Origin: an uncultured Collinsella sp.
GTDB taxonomy: Bacteria > Actinomycetota > Coriobacteriia > Coriobacteriales > Coriobacteriaceae
NCBI GenBank assembly: GCA_900547025.1
Contig: UREZ01000037.1
Span: 1-17,014, forward strand
Length of the DNA stretch: 17,014 bases
Direction: 5' to 3'
Shown: positions 7,365-14,411 of the stretch, piece after piece
Layout of the letters: every line of letters begins with the position of its first letter
How positions within the stretch are numbered: position 1 is the stretch's first letter
The notes under the pieces: model-generated
What the model saw: only the letters and a program-made list of their open reading frames with translations
Told to the model about the DNA's origin: nothing
The model's database searches: none
Position numbers and translations under genes: made by a program

Positions 7365-8729
7365 CTAAACGTCAAGATGCGCACAATCAAGCGCCTTTTT
7401 GATAAGAGGGACAGATCGATCAGCCAAATACAACGGAATGTTGAGCACCCCGTCGTCGAGCTTTAGGTTCTTAAGTGAGTAGCGGACCCTCAATGGAGTC
7501 GTCTCCGCATGCTTGTCGGCATAGTACTTAAGGCTCTTGGAATGAACGACCTCTCCCGATTTGACCTCGACGGGAACGATTTCGTTTCCGACTTGAATCA
7601 AAAAATCGACTTCGTGCTTCGGCTTCTCGTTTGTCCAATAACGCGGAGCAGCATCTAACTGTGAAAGTAATGCCTGAAGCACATAATTCTCGGCGAACGA
7701 ACCTTTGAACTCCGAAAATAGCGCATCCGAGATGGCAAAAGCGGACGCATCCAGCCTTGCCATGCGGCGCAGCAAGCCGACATCAAGACAGTAGACCTTA
7801 AATGCCTTGAGGTCATCGTACGCAGAGAGCGGCACACCACCGGCAGCATTAAGGCGAACCGCCGTGATGAGCCCAGCATCGGCAAGCCATTCCAGAGCAT
7901 CCTCGTATTCTCGAGCACGAGCCCCCTCGCGCACCGCACCCCAAACGAACTTTTTGTTCTCGCGCGCCAACTGAGCTGGAATCGAGTTCCATATTTGCGA
8001 AAGCTTGGCGAACTGCGCACGGCCACCATGCTTGGCAAAATCGCGCTCGTAGGAATCCAAGAGATCAGACAACACCTTATCGACCTGAACGATATCGCCC
8101 GTCTCCACCCACCGGCCAAGAGCCTCTGGCATGCCGCCGCATGCAAAATAACGACGAAGATGCTCGACGAGACGGACATGGAAGAAATCGGGCACTGTCT
8201 CGATCTGATCCAGGCCGCCAAGGTATTCGTCGTAGTTTGCAGCGCCCTCGGCTTTCAGAAACTCGGAAAAGCTCATGGGGCGCATCTCCATGAACTCGAC
8301 CTTTCCCACCGGAAAAGCGCTGGTCTCACGGGACAAGCGAACGCCCAACAAAGACCCTGCGCATGCGACGTGATACTCGGGGGCCTCGTCACAGAAGTAT
8401 TTAAGGGCGCCGACTGCAGAAGGACAATCCTGGATCTCATCAATAATAAGCAGCGTCTCGCCGGGATCGATAGGCTGTCCAAGTGCCAGGGAAAGGTTTG
8501 AGATGATCCGTCGAGGATCGCGCGTACCTTCGAAAAACTGAGCATACTCGCTCTGTACCCCAGGTGACGGCTCCTCGAGCGTCAGATACACAAAATTGCG
8601 GTACGAGGTTCGGCCGAACTCCTTAAGCGCCCACGTCTTTCCAACCTGGCGCGCCCCCTTAAGGATAAGCGGCTTACGATATTCCGACGCTTTCCAAGCG
8701 TTAAGCTTGGCAATGATATCTCGCTGCAT
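7365..8729 (-). CDS. AAA_14/DUF4143 ATPase with a PD-(D/E)XK-like C-terminus
   Basis: This 454-residue protein belongs to the widespread but poorly understood AAA_14 plus DUF4143 ATPases. Walker A is GARQVGKT at 25-32, Walker B LLIIDE at 93-98, and a sensor-like AGS lies at 124-126. A winged-helix-like middle part (about 230-320) is followed by a C-terminal domain with Glu347 (FAENYV), Asp375 (HEVDFLI) and Glu388/Lys390 (VEVKSG), the residue pattern of a PD-(D/E)XK nuclease fold. The start at 8729 has GGGAGG upstream. It stands alone, convergent to the AraC gene with only 64 bp between and no clear terminator. Its codon third positions look less GC-rich than the gat genes by eye, hinting at an accessory origin. 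The biological role is unknown; an antitoxin, defence or regulatory ATPase are all possible. Confidence 0.9.
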   Translation of the reverse strand: MQRDIIAKLNAWKASEYRKPLILKGARQVGKTWALKEFGRTSYRNFVYLTLEEPSPGVQSEYAQFFEGTRDPRRIISNLSLALGQPIDPGETLLIIDEIQDCPSAVGALKYFCDEAPEYHVACAGSLLGVRLSRETSAFPVGKVEFMEMRPMSFSEFLKAEGAANYDEYLGGLDQIETVPDFFHVRLVEHLRRYFACGGMPEALGRWVETGDIVQVDKVLSDLLDSYERDFAKHGGRAQFAKLSQIWNSIPAQLARENKKFVWGAVREGARAREYEDALEWLADAGLITAVRLNAAGGVPLSAYDDLKAFKVYCLDVGLLRRMARLDASAFAISDALFSEFKGSFAENYVLQALLSQLDAAPRYWTNEKPKHEVDFLIQVGNEIVPVEVKSGEVVHSKSLKYYADKHAETTPLRVRYSLKNLKLDDGVLNIPLYLADRSVPLIKKALDCAHLDV

Positions 8730-8748
8730 GGCCGAACCTCCCGCAAAG

Positions 8749-8823
8749 AAACTTCCGTAAACGTGATATTTCCCACATTTTATCCTAGGTAAAACGTGAC
8801 ATTTATCACATTTACAGAAGTTT
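8749..8823. promoter_or_regulatory. Large palindromic and tandem repeat region upstream of the DUF4143 ATPase gene
   Basis: Outer arms 8749-8768 and 8804-8823 are complementary at 18 of 20 positions. Inside lie two tandem 27-bp copies (8757-8783 and 8789-8815) of the pattern GTAAA-CGTGA-ATTT--CACATTT, each itself an imperfect palindrome, separated by CCTAG. The array ends about 20 bp before the ATPase start codon and must overlap its promoter (a possible -10, TAAAAT, lies in the centre on the minus strand). It looks like a cooperative operator with four half-sites, perhaps for autoregulation. The binding protein is unknown. Confidence 0.6.
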
Positions 8824-8854
8824 TAAGCTCATTTCGCCACACTTTCATCACATT

Positions 8855-8884
8855 AAAAAGGCGGAGGCGCCAGTGGCGCCTCCG
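8855..8884 (-). terminator. Intrinsic terminator of the gatCAB operon
   Basis: On the minus strand a perfect 10-bp stem, CGGAGGCGCC (8884-8875) with GGCGCCTCCG (8871-8862), closes a 3-nt loop. It is followed by CC and five T residues (8859-8855). It lies about 65 bp beyond the gatB stop codon and shields the neighbouring ATPase promoter region from read-through. Confidence 0.92.
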
Positions 8885-8947
8885 TCGTGAGTCAGGACTG
8901 TTCGAAATTGAGGGGCAAGGCCCTGCGCCCGGCCCCTCGGTTCCCGT

Positions 8948-10624
8948 TTACGAGAGCGACGTTCTCAGCAACTCGTTGAAGAGCTTCGGGTTGCCCTTGC
9001 CGCAGCTCGCCTTCATGCACTGGCCCACCAAAAAGCTGATAACCTTCTGGTTGCCGTCACGATACTGCTGCGCCTGCTCGGCACAGTTTGCCAGTACCTC
9101 GTCCACGATCGGCTGCAGCGCGCCGGCATCGCTCACCTGGCGCATGCCGCGCTCGTCGACGATCTTGTTGGGGTCGTCGCCAGTTTGGGCCATGGCCTCA
9201 AAGACCTCGTGCGCCTGGTTGGAACTGATGGCATCGGTCGCCAGTAGCTTGGCAAGCGCTGCCACCTGGGCCGGCGCGATGCCGGACTCGGCCAGCGACA
9301 CGCCTGCGCCCTTAAGGTAGGCAATCATCTCGTTCACCAGCAAGTTCGCGACCGTCTGGGCCTCCTTGCCAGCCATACCGGCAGCGGCGGCCTCAAAGAA
9401 GTCGGCAAACTCGGGGTCGCCGGCAATCTGCTCGGCGTCGGCCGTCTTAATGCCAAAGTCGGCCTCAAAACGGACGCGCTTGGCATCGGGCAGCTCAGGG
9501 ATCTCGCCACGGCAGCGGTCGATGAACTCGTCATCCAGATCAAACGGCGCCAGGTCGGGATCGGGGAACAGGCGATAGTCGTCTGCCGTTTCCTTCACAC
9601 GCATGACCACGGTGCGCTTGCGGCTGGGCTCCCAGTGACGGGTCTCCTGGTAGATAATGCCGCCCTCCTCGAGCACCTCTGCCTGGCGGCAAATCTCGTA
9701 GGCAAGGCCATCGTGCAGGCTCTTAAACGAGTTGAGGTTCTTGAGCTCGGTCTTGGTGCCCAGCTTGGTCTCGCCACGGCGGCGCAGCGACACGTTGCCA
9801 TCGCAGCGCATGGAGCCCTTCTCCATGGAGCAGTCTGAAATGCCCAGCGTCACAAAAATGCGACGGAGCTTCTCCATAAACAGGCGAGCCTCCTCAGGCG
9901 TGCGCAGATCGGGCTCAGTCACGAGCTCAATCAGCGGCGTGCCGCAGCGGTTGTAGTCGACGAGCGACTCGGCCGCGGCGGTAATGCGGCCCTCGGCACC
10001 GCCCACGTGGACCATCTTGGCGGCGTCCTCCTCCATGTGGATGCGCAGGATGCGAATGGGCACCGTGTAGGAACCGTCCTCGCGACGCTCGGGCATCTGC
10101 AGGTTGGACGCGTCATAGCTGGCCAGGTGGCCGGCGCGTTGGTTGCCCTCTCGCATGGTCGACGTCATGGACGTGGACAGGCCCTCGGCGTTGGCCGAAG
10201 CGCTCGCCAGGCTCTGGGCCTCGGCCTCACCAAACGCGCAGTCGGGACGCTCGGCGGCACCGCGACCGGTCACGTCCAGATCCAGGTGACCGTACATGGC
10301 AAAGGCGACCGGACCCTGCGTGGTCTGGAAGTTCTTGGCCATATCGGGATAGAAGTAGTGCTTACGGTAGAACATCGAGTGGCGTTGGATCTCGCAGTTG
10401 GTGGCGAGACCTGCCTTGACGATGCTCTCGATGGCGCGCTTGTTGGGCACCGGCAGGGCGCCGGGCAGGCCCAGGCACACCGGGCACACGTTGGCGTTGG
10501 GCTCGTCATCGTGGCTGAGTTTGCAGTTGCAGAACATCTTGGTATCGAGTGCGGTGAGCTCGGTATGGATCTCTAGGCCGATCACGGCCTCCCAATCCTG
10601 CAGGACCTCGGAAAGCTCCTTCAT
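8948..10624 (-). CDS. gatB: Aspartyl/glutamyl-tRNA(Asn/Gln) amidotransferase subunit B
   Basis: GatB binds misacylated Glu-tRNA(Gln) or Asp-tRNA(Asn) and activates the acid with ATP for amidation using ammonia from GatA. Clear family hallmarks are VIGLEIHTEL at 14-23, a zinc-type Cys set (Cys32, 34, 47, 50), the HYFYPDMAKNFQ segment at 89-100, RIHMEEDAAK at 194-203, and the C-terminal YqeY-like helical tail ending LVGQCMKASCGKGNPK. At 558 residues it is longer than the usual 470-500. The excess lies at about 119-181, between the YGHLDLDV strand and RIHMEED, as a Ser/Ala-rich insertion; the reading frame is intact. Its ATG overlaps the gatA stop codon as TAATG. Identification is secure; only the insertion is unusual. 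Confidence 0.97.
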   Translation of the reverse strand: MKELSEVLQDWEAVIGLEIHTELTALDTKMFCNCKLSHDDEPNANVCPVCLGLPGALPVPNKRAIESIVKAGLATNCEIQRHSMFYRKHYFYPDMAKNFQTTQGPVAFAMYGHLDLDVTGRGAAERPDCAFGEAEAQSLASASANAEGLSTSMTSTMREGNQRAGHLASYDASNLQMPERREDGSYTVPIRILRIHMEEDAAKMVHVGGAEGRITAAAESLVDYNRCGTPLIELVTEPDLRTPEEARLFMEKLRRIFVTLGISDCSMEKGSMRCDGNVSLRRRGETKLGTKTELKNLNSFKSLHDGLAYEICRQAEVLEEGGIIYQETRHWEPSRKRTVVMRVKETADDYRLFPDPDLAPFDLDDEFIDRCRGEIPELPDAKRVRFEADFGIKTADAEQIAGDPEFADFFEAAAAGMAGKEAQTVANLLVNEMIAYLKGAGVSLAESGIAPAQVAALAKLLATDAISSNQAHEVFEAMAQTGDDPNKIVDERGMRQVSDAGALQPIVDEVLANCAEQAQQYRDGNQKVISFLVGQCMKASCGKGNPKLFNELLRTSLS

Positions 10625-12138
10625 TACAGCTCGCCTCCCTTCCCGGCAAAATCGGGCGCGACGGAAAGCGCGGGCGCACCCGTGGCGGCATCGGCAAAGC
10701 CGCGCTCCAGGGCGCGGGCAAACGTGAGCAGCTGACGGTCCTTAAACGCCGGACCAACCAGCTGGGCAGAAACGGGCAGCTGAGTATCCTCGCCCAGGCC
10801 CAGCGGCACCGAGATACCACCGTTGCCGCAAATGTTGAGCGAAATGGTGTACAGGTCGGAGAGGTACATCTGCGTGGGGTCGCTGATCTCGCCAAACTTA
10901 AAGGCCGTGCGCGGCGAGGCGGGCATGAGGATGGTGTCCACCTTGGCATACGCGGCGTCGTAGTCCTGCGTGATGAGCGTGCGGGCCTTCTGCGCGGCGT
11001 AGTAGTACTTGTCGTACACGCCCGAGCTCAGCAGGTAGGCGCCGAGCATCTGACGGCGCTTGGCCTCGGCGCCAAAGCCGTGGGCGCGCGACAGCGAACT
11101 CTGGTCGGACAGGTTGGCGCAGCCCTCCTCCTGATAGCCGTAGCGAATGCCGTCGAAGCGGGCCAGGTTGGAGAACGCCTCGGCCGGGCCGATGACGTAG
11201 TAGGCGGCGATGGCGGCGTCCAGGTGCGGCAGGTCGACCTCGACCAGCTCGGCGCCCTGGTTCTGCAGCTCCTGGGCGGCGCGCTGAACAGCGACCTTGA
11301 CCTCGGGCGTCAGGCCCTCGGCTTCCATAAACGCGGGGATGATGCCCACGCGCTTGCCCTCGATACTGTCGTTGAGGTGCTCAGTAAAGTCGACGGCACA
11401 ATCCTGGCTGGTGCAGTCGTACGGATCGTGGCCCGCGCCGGTAAGCGCGTTCATGGCCAGCGCGACGTCCTCGACCGTGCGGCCAAAGGGGCCCACCTGG
11501 TCGAGCGACGAGCCAAAGGCGACCACGCCGTAACGGCTCACGGCGCCATACGTGGGCTTAAAGCCCACCACGCCGCACAGCGACGCCGGCTGGCGGATGG
11601 AGCCGCCGGTGTCCGAGCCCAGTGAGAGCGCGACTTCGCCCGCGGCGACGGCTGCAGCGGAGCCGCCCGAGGAGCCGCCGGGCACGCGCTCGGTATCCCA
11701 GGGGTTGTTGGTGCGGTGGAAGGCCGAGCTCTCCGTGGAGCTGCCAAAGGCGAACTCGTCCATGTTGGCCTTGCCCATGGGCAGGCAGCCGGCATCGAGC
11801 ATGCGCTGGACGCAGGTGGCGGTGTAGACGCTCTGGTAGTTCTCGAGCATGCGGGAAGCACAGGTGGTGCGCGTGCCCACGAGGTTCATGTTGTCCTTGA
11901 TGGCCAGCGGCACGCCCGCGAGCGGGGGCAGCGGCTTGCCTGCGGCGCGGTCGGCATCCACGCGCGCAGCGGCCTCGAGCGCAAGCTCGGGCGCCACCTG
12001 CAGGAATGCCTGGACCCCGCCCTCGCGCGCCTCGATGGCAGCAAGGGAGGCCTGGGCCACCTCGGTAGCGGTAAAGTCGCCGGCGGCAACGCCCGCGGCG
12101 ATCTGAGCGGCGGTAAGGGAATCGAAGCTCTGCGCCAT
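10624..12138 (-). CDS. gatA: Aspartyl/glutamyl-tRNA(Asn/Gln) amidotransferase subunit A
   Basis: GatA is the glutaminase subunit; it releases ammonia from glutamine and channels it to GatB. The 504-residue protein has normal family length. It shows the amidase signature around RVPGGSSGGSAAAVAAGEVA (151-170) and SDTGGSIRQPA (175-185). Aligning spacing with known amidases gives the Ser-cisSer-Lys triad as Lys81 (in AIKDNMN), Ser156 and Ser180, all present. The start at 12138 overlaps the gatC stop as TAATG, and the gene itself overlaps gatB the same way, so all three subunits are translationally coupled, as expected for equal amounts of the GatCAB complex. Confidence 0.97.
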   Translation of the reverse strand: MAQSFDSLTAAQIAAGVAAGDFTATEVAQASLAAIEAREGGVQAFLQVAPELALEAAARVDADRAAGKPLPPLAGVPLAIKDNMNLVGTRTTCASRMLENYQSVYTATCVQRMLDAGCLPMGKANMDEFAFGSSTESSAFHRTNNPWDTERVPGGSSGGSAAAVAAGEVALSLGSDTGGSIRQPASLCGVVGFKPTYGAVSRYGVVAFGSSLDQVGPFGRTVEDVALAMNALTGAGHDPYDCTSQDCAVDFTEHLNDSIEGKRVGIIPAFMEAEGLTPEVKVAVQRAAQELQNQGAELVEVDLPHLDAAIAAYYVIGPAEAFSNLARFDGIRYGYQEEGCANLSDQSSLSRAHGFGAEAKRRQMLGAYLLSSGVYDKYYYAAQKARTLITQDYDAAYAKVDTILMPASPRTAFKFGEISDPTQMYLSDLYTISLNICGNGGISVPLGLGEDTQLPVSAQLVGPAFKDRQLLTFARALERGFADAATGAPALSVAPDFAGKGGEL

Positions 12139-12449
12139 TACTCGCTCTCCCCCTCTCCCAAAATGGACGGCACGCGGAAGTAGCGGTCGCGCACGCTGCC
12201 GGCGTTTTCGAGCGCGACGTCGAGCGGCAGATCGCGCTCGGGCTCGCGCAGGTCATCGCCCATCACGTTGGACAGGCTTCCGATAGGATGGAACGTGGGC
12301 TCCACGTCGGGCAAGTCATATTGCAAGACGGGCTCGAGCATCTGGACGGCGTCGTTCATGTAGGACGTCATCTGGGTGAGCTCGTCATCGGTCAGTGCGA
12401 TCTTTGCGTACTCGGCGATGCCGCGCACGTCTTTCTCGCTGAGTGCCAT
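12138..12449 (-). CDS. gatC: Aspartyl/glutamyl-tRNA(Asn/Gln) amidotransferase subunit C
   Basis: GatC is the small subunit that wraps around and stabilises the GatA-GatB interface. The start at 12449 (MALSEKDVRGIAEYAKIALT) is preferred, giving 103 residues. It has GAAGGGAG upstream, whereas the next upstream ATG (12467) has none. Family hallmarks are the N-terminal helix V-GIAEYAKIALTDDEL, the central VLQYDLPDVEPTFHP and the C-terminal DRYFRVPSIL. It is the first gene of the gatCAB operon and overlaps gatA by one base. The role of the complex is to form Gln-tRNA and/or Asn-tRNA in organisms lacking the direct synthetase. Confidence 0.95.
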   Translation of the reverse strand: MALSEKDVRGIAEYAKIALTDDELTQMTSYMNDAVQMLEPVLQYDLPDVEPTFHPIGSLSNVMGDDLREPERDLPLDVALENAGSVRDRYFRVPSILGEGESE

Positions 12450-12484
12450 AGGCGCTCCCTTCCGCATAACAGTTAAACCGCTCT

Positions 12485-12490
12485 AGTATA
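12485..12490 (-). promoter_or_regulatory. Possible -10 element of the gatCAB promoter
   Basis: TATACT on the minus strand, preceded by TTG, lies about 36 bp before the gatC start codon. No good -35 hexamer is found 16-18 bases upstream, so only the -10 can be offered. Confidence 0.35.
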
Positions 12491-12629
12491 CAAGGCAACG
12501 CCGCTTGGAGCAGATGCTTTACCCAAATGCAGCGAAAACGTAACGAGGGCGGCGGTTGGCAGGCGGCGGGCTGGCGGTTCTGCGGCGAAACCGCACCGTC
12601 CACAATGAAAACCATCCCGCCCGCAACGA

Positions 12630-12694
12630 AAACCATCACAACATTCGACGCTTTTCGTCAAAATCGCGATTTTCATCGAATGTTGTGATGGTTT
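12630..12694. repeat. Long intergenic palindrome with nested inner palindrome
   Basis: Arms 12630-12648 and 12676-12694 are a perfect 19-bp inverted repeat (core CCATCACAACATTCGA). The loop contains a further perfect 14-bp palindrome, AAAATCGCGATTTT (12660-12673). No T-tract or ORF explains it. It looks like a REP/MITE-type dispersed element; copy number elsewhere cannot be seen in this window. Confidence 0.75.
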
Positions 12695-12704
12695 GGAAGT
12701 CCCG

Positions 12705-12739
12705 ACCACCACAAAGGTGCCTGTCCCCTTTGTGGTGGT
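12705..12739. repeat. Hairpin after the sortase stop codon, same core as the 2563 hairpin
   Basis: Arms 12705-12717 and 12727-12739 are a perfect 13-bp inverted repeat (ACCACCACAAAGG / CCTTTGTGGTGGT). The 9-nt loop reads TGCCTGTCC. It lies 13 bp beyond the sortase stop codon and has no T-tract on either side. It shares CAAAGG...CCTTTG and TGTCCC with the hairpin at 2563-2595. Confidence 0.75.
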
Positions 12740-12752
12740 TCTGGAGAATGTC

Positions 12753-13691
12753 CTATGCCGAGGCCTTGGCCTTGCGGCGCTTGCGGACCGCGTGGATCAC
12801 GATGTCCAGCAGCAACAGCACAATGGCTACGACCACGATGAGCACGGCAAACTCGCGCTTGCCCCAGTGGCGACCGGCCAGCGATTTTTGCTTGTCGACG
12901 TCCTTCTTGCTGTACTTGGTGCGCACGCAATGCACCAGCAGGCGATGGTCGTTCACGCCGTAGGGCGTGCAGGTGACGAGCGTCACCTTGTCGGCGCCGG
13001 GCTCGATGGTTAGCGACTCCATCTCCTCGGGCAGCACCACCTCGGAGTCCACCATCTTGTAGGCGAGCGTCTTGTTCATGGTGTGCAGCAACACCAGGTC
13101 GCCGGGCTCCAGCGAGTGGATGTCGTCGAACATGCTCAGGTTGCGCATGCCCGAGTGCGCGGTGAGCACGCAATGAGTCGAGGTGCCGCCCACCGGCAGG
13201 CTCGTGCCCTCCAGGTGGCCGACGCCCGCCATAAGGACTTCTTCGCTCGTGCCGTGGTAGATGGGCATGCTCACGTCGATGGAGGGAATCTCGACCCAGC
13301 TCATCATGGGGTCGCGGTCAAAGATGAGCTGCTGAGCGTAGGGCTCGATCTGGTCGGCGGGAAGCTCGGTGGCCTCGCCCGCCAGCTGCTCGTTATAGGA
13401 GCGCGCCTGAAGCAGGATGCGCTCGCGCTCCTCGGCAGACAGCGCGTCCACGGTGCTGGACACCGTGCTGATCTGGTTGAACACGCCCGAGGCCTCGAGC
13501 CGGTCCAAGATCCACGGCCAGGTCATAAGGCCCACGCCAATAAGAATGATGACGATGGTGATGAGACGGTCGGCCCAGCGCGGCAGTCGCTTGCGGCGGC
13601 GCTTGGGCTTTGGTTGAGGTTTGGGCTGAGGGCTTGAGCCGCCGTTGTCCGCGGCGTTACTGCTCTTCATATGTTTGGCGCCCTGCACCAT
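12753..13691 (-). CDS. Class C sortase (pilus polymerase)
   Basis: This 312-residue membrane transpeptidase should cleave LPXTG-type sorting signals of the pilins encoded upstream and join them covalently. A basic, Pro-rich cytoplasmic N-terminus precedes a membrane helix at about 42-62. The catalytic residues are His179 (in TAHSGMRN), Cys241 (in TLVTCTPYG) and Arg250 (in NDHRLLV). IPSIDVSMPIYHG (135-147) is the typical sortase B/C strand, and a second membrane helix at about 281-302 is characteristic of class C. Asp127-Pro128 could be the lid motif, though it lies unusually close to the core. The start at 13691 was chosen because GAGGAG lies upstream; the ATG at 13670 has no such site. The gene is separated from the backbone pilin by a terminator, so it probably has its own promoter. 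Confidence 0.95.
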   Translation of the reverse strand: MVQGAKHMKSSNAADNGGSSPQPKPQPKPKRRRKRLPRWADRLITIVIILIGVGLMTWPWILDRLEASGVFNQISTVSSTVDALSAEERERILLQARSYNEQLAGEATELPADQIEPYAQQLIFDRDPMMSWVEIPSIDVSMPIYHGTSEEVLMAGVGHLEGTSLPVGGTSTHCVLTAHSGMRNLSMFDDIHSLEPGDLVLLHTMNKTLAYKMVDSEVVLPEEMESLTIEPGADKVTLVTCTPYGVNDHRLLVHCVRTKYSKKDVDKQKSLAGRHWGKREFAVLIVVVAIVLLLLDIVIHAVRKRRKAKASA

Positions 13692-13821
13692 CGCCGGTCA
13701 CTCCTCTACAACTCAAGTTGTCTGAACAAATAATAGCCGATTTGCAAGCTTCCACGCCGAACAACGCAGCTAGACCGCTCCGTCCAGTCAAGGATAAGCC
13801 CGCATTTGCGTTTTCAAAATG

Positions 13822-13847
13822 TCCCGAATCGGCAGGGCGATTCGGGA
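13822..13847. repeat. 9-bp inverted repeat ahead of the candidate small RNA
   Basis: TCCCGAATC (13822-13830) and GATTCGGGA (13839-13847) are perfect inverted arms around GGCAGGGC. The repeat directly precedes TACAAT (13848-13853), a possible plus-strand -10. It could be an operator or the first hairpin of a transcript. Confidence 0.5.
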
Positions 13848-13848
13848 T

Positions 13849-13958
13849 ACAATGTCCATAGAAAACGACGCATCCCGCGTAAGTGTTCGAAAGCGCGGGC
13901 GGCCTAGTTTTCTGGTTTTGTTAAATGCCCGGGCCTCTAACCCCGGGCATTCTTATTT
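13849..13958 (+). ncRNA. Candidate structured small RNA ending at a terminator
   Basis: This stretch has no convincing coding frame but can fold. CC-A-TAGAAAAC (13856-13866) can pair with GTTTTCTGG (13907-13915), closing around an inner hairpin CCCGCG (13874-13879) with CGCGGG (13894-13899). A strong terminator-like hairpin follows. A weak -10 (TACAAT, 13848-13853) precedes it, without a recognisable -35. The 3' end would meet the 3' end of the convergent 50-aa membrane protein gene. The minus strand could equally be the one transcribed, so existence and strand are uncertain. Confidence 0.3.
13924..13958 (+). terminator. Intrinsic terminator-like hairpin
   Basis: AATGCCCGGG (13924-13933) and CCCGGGCATT (13942-13951) form a perfect 10-bp stem with an 8-nt loop, followed on the plus strand by CTTATTT. 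On the minus strand it immediately follows the stop codon of the 50-aa ORF, but without a good T-tract. It may act in both directions. A second hairpin (ATTTGCGC 13955-13962, GCGCAAAT 13971-13978) adjoins it. Confidence 0.55.
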
Positions 13959-14105
13959 GCGCTTGTTGCAGCGCAAATGCCTTCTACCGTCCGCACCGCG
14001 CGTGCGCCTACGGACCTTAAACCGAACCTCATACGAGTCAAGAAACGCGATGACGAACGAGCCTACCGCCGCGAGGGCGGCGAGCGCGTTAAGGAATTTC
14101 AGCAT
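13953..14105 (-). CDS. Small single-span membrane protein (50 aa), unknown function
   Basis: The ATG at 14103-14105 is preceded by GGAGG at ideal spacing, which supports real translation; a longer reading from a GTG at 14183 has no ribosome site. The 50-residue product has one hydrophobic segment, about residues 5-23 (LNALAALAAVGSFVIAFLD), and a strongly basic tail (VRRRTRGADGRRHLRCNKRK). This size and layout are shared by type I toxins of the TxpA/BsrG kind and by many unrelated small membrane proteins; I recognise no family. It lies between the backbone pilin terminator and the sortase gene, same strand, with a hairpin right after its stop codon. A role in pilus biogenesis, a toxin, or neither are all open. 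Confidence 0.55.
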   Translation of the reverse strand: MLKFLNALAALAAVGSFVIAFLDSYEVRFKVRRRTRGADGRRHLRCNKRK

Positions 14106-14272
14106 TTGGGGACCTCCGATCGAGTCGTCGGCCGCCCGCGCACGGAATGCGTCGCAAGGGTATTTTACTGCGAGCACTCGCACTTACAGCTGGTAAACGC
14201 AATATTTGCAAACATTTGTTCGCTAATCATACGCTCGATCATACGAGCGACGGCGCCCCGGCTGCGCTGTTC
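14106..14272. other. Intergenic region upstream of the small membrane protein gene
   Basis: No gene is seen on either strand. It contains the GGAGG ribosome site of the small ORF and a possible minus-strand -10 (TAAAAT, near 14162-14167). It also holds the inverted repeats TGCGAG-CA-CTCGCA (14169-14182) and CGCTCG-ATCATA-CGAGCG (14232-14249). The word ATCATACG is repeated 12 bp apart (14226, 14238). These may be regulatory, but nothing identifies a regulator. Confidence 0.4.
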
Positions 14273-14311
14273 AAAAAGAACGGGGCAAACTCCAGCGCGG
14301 AGTCTGCCCCG
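14273..14311 (-). terminator. Intrinsic terminator of the pilin genes
   Basis: On the minus strand CGGGGCAGACTCC (14311-14299) pairs with GGAGTTTGCCCCG (14293-14281), 12 of 13 positions, with a 5-nt loop. TTCTTTTTG follows. It lies about 100 bp beyond the backbone pilin stop codon, separating the pilin genes from the sortase gene. Confidence 0.9.
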
Positions 14312-14411
14312 AAAAGAGAATGGCAAAGCAAGAACGTGGATGGACGAGAAAAGTGTCCGCAAGTCTCATGGCCATCACATCCCACCTGCCAAAGGGATGG
14401 GTGAGTGAGCG

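Larger units (their letters stand above)
12450..12752. other. Intergenic region between gatC and the sortase gene
   Basis: About 300 bp without a convincing gene. The gatC-proximal part holds the ribosome site and possible -10. The middle (12540-12600) is GC-rich with a short hairpin (GCGGTT 12574-12579, AACCGC 12589-12594). The rest is occupied by two large palindromes listed separately, and the word GAAAACCATC occurs twice upstream of and within the first one (12607 and 12628). Confidence 0.6.

Noticed and set aside
12473..12712. Minus-strand frame of 79 codons between the sortase and gatC genes
   Set aside because: It is a reading of the palindromic repeat region (repeated CDGFRCGRDGFHCGRCG-like words come from the repeated DNA), with no ribosome site and no family.
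13819..14196. Plus-strand frame with RKRGRPS near its start, resembling an AT-hook or TetR N-terminus
   Set aside because: No ribosome site before either ATG, no domain after the short basic motif, and the frame runs across strong hairpins and the better supported minus-strand 50-aa ORF.
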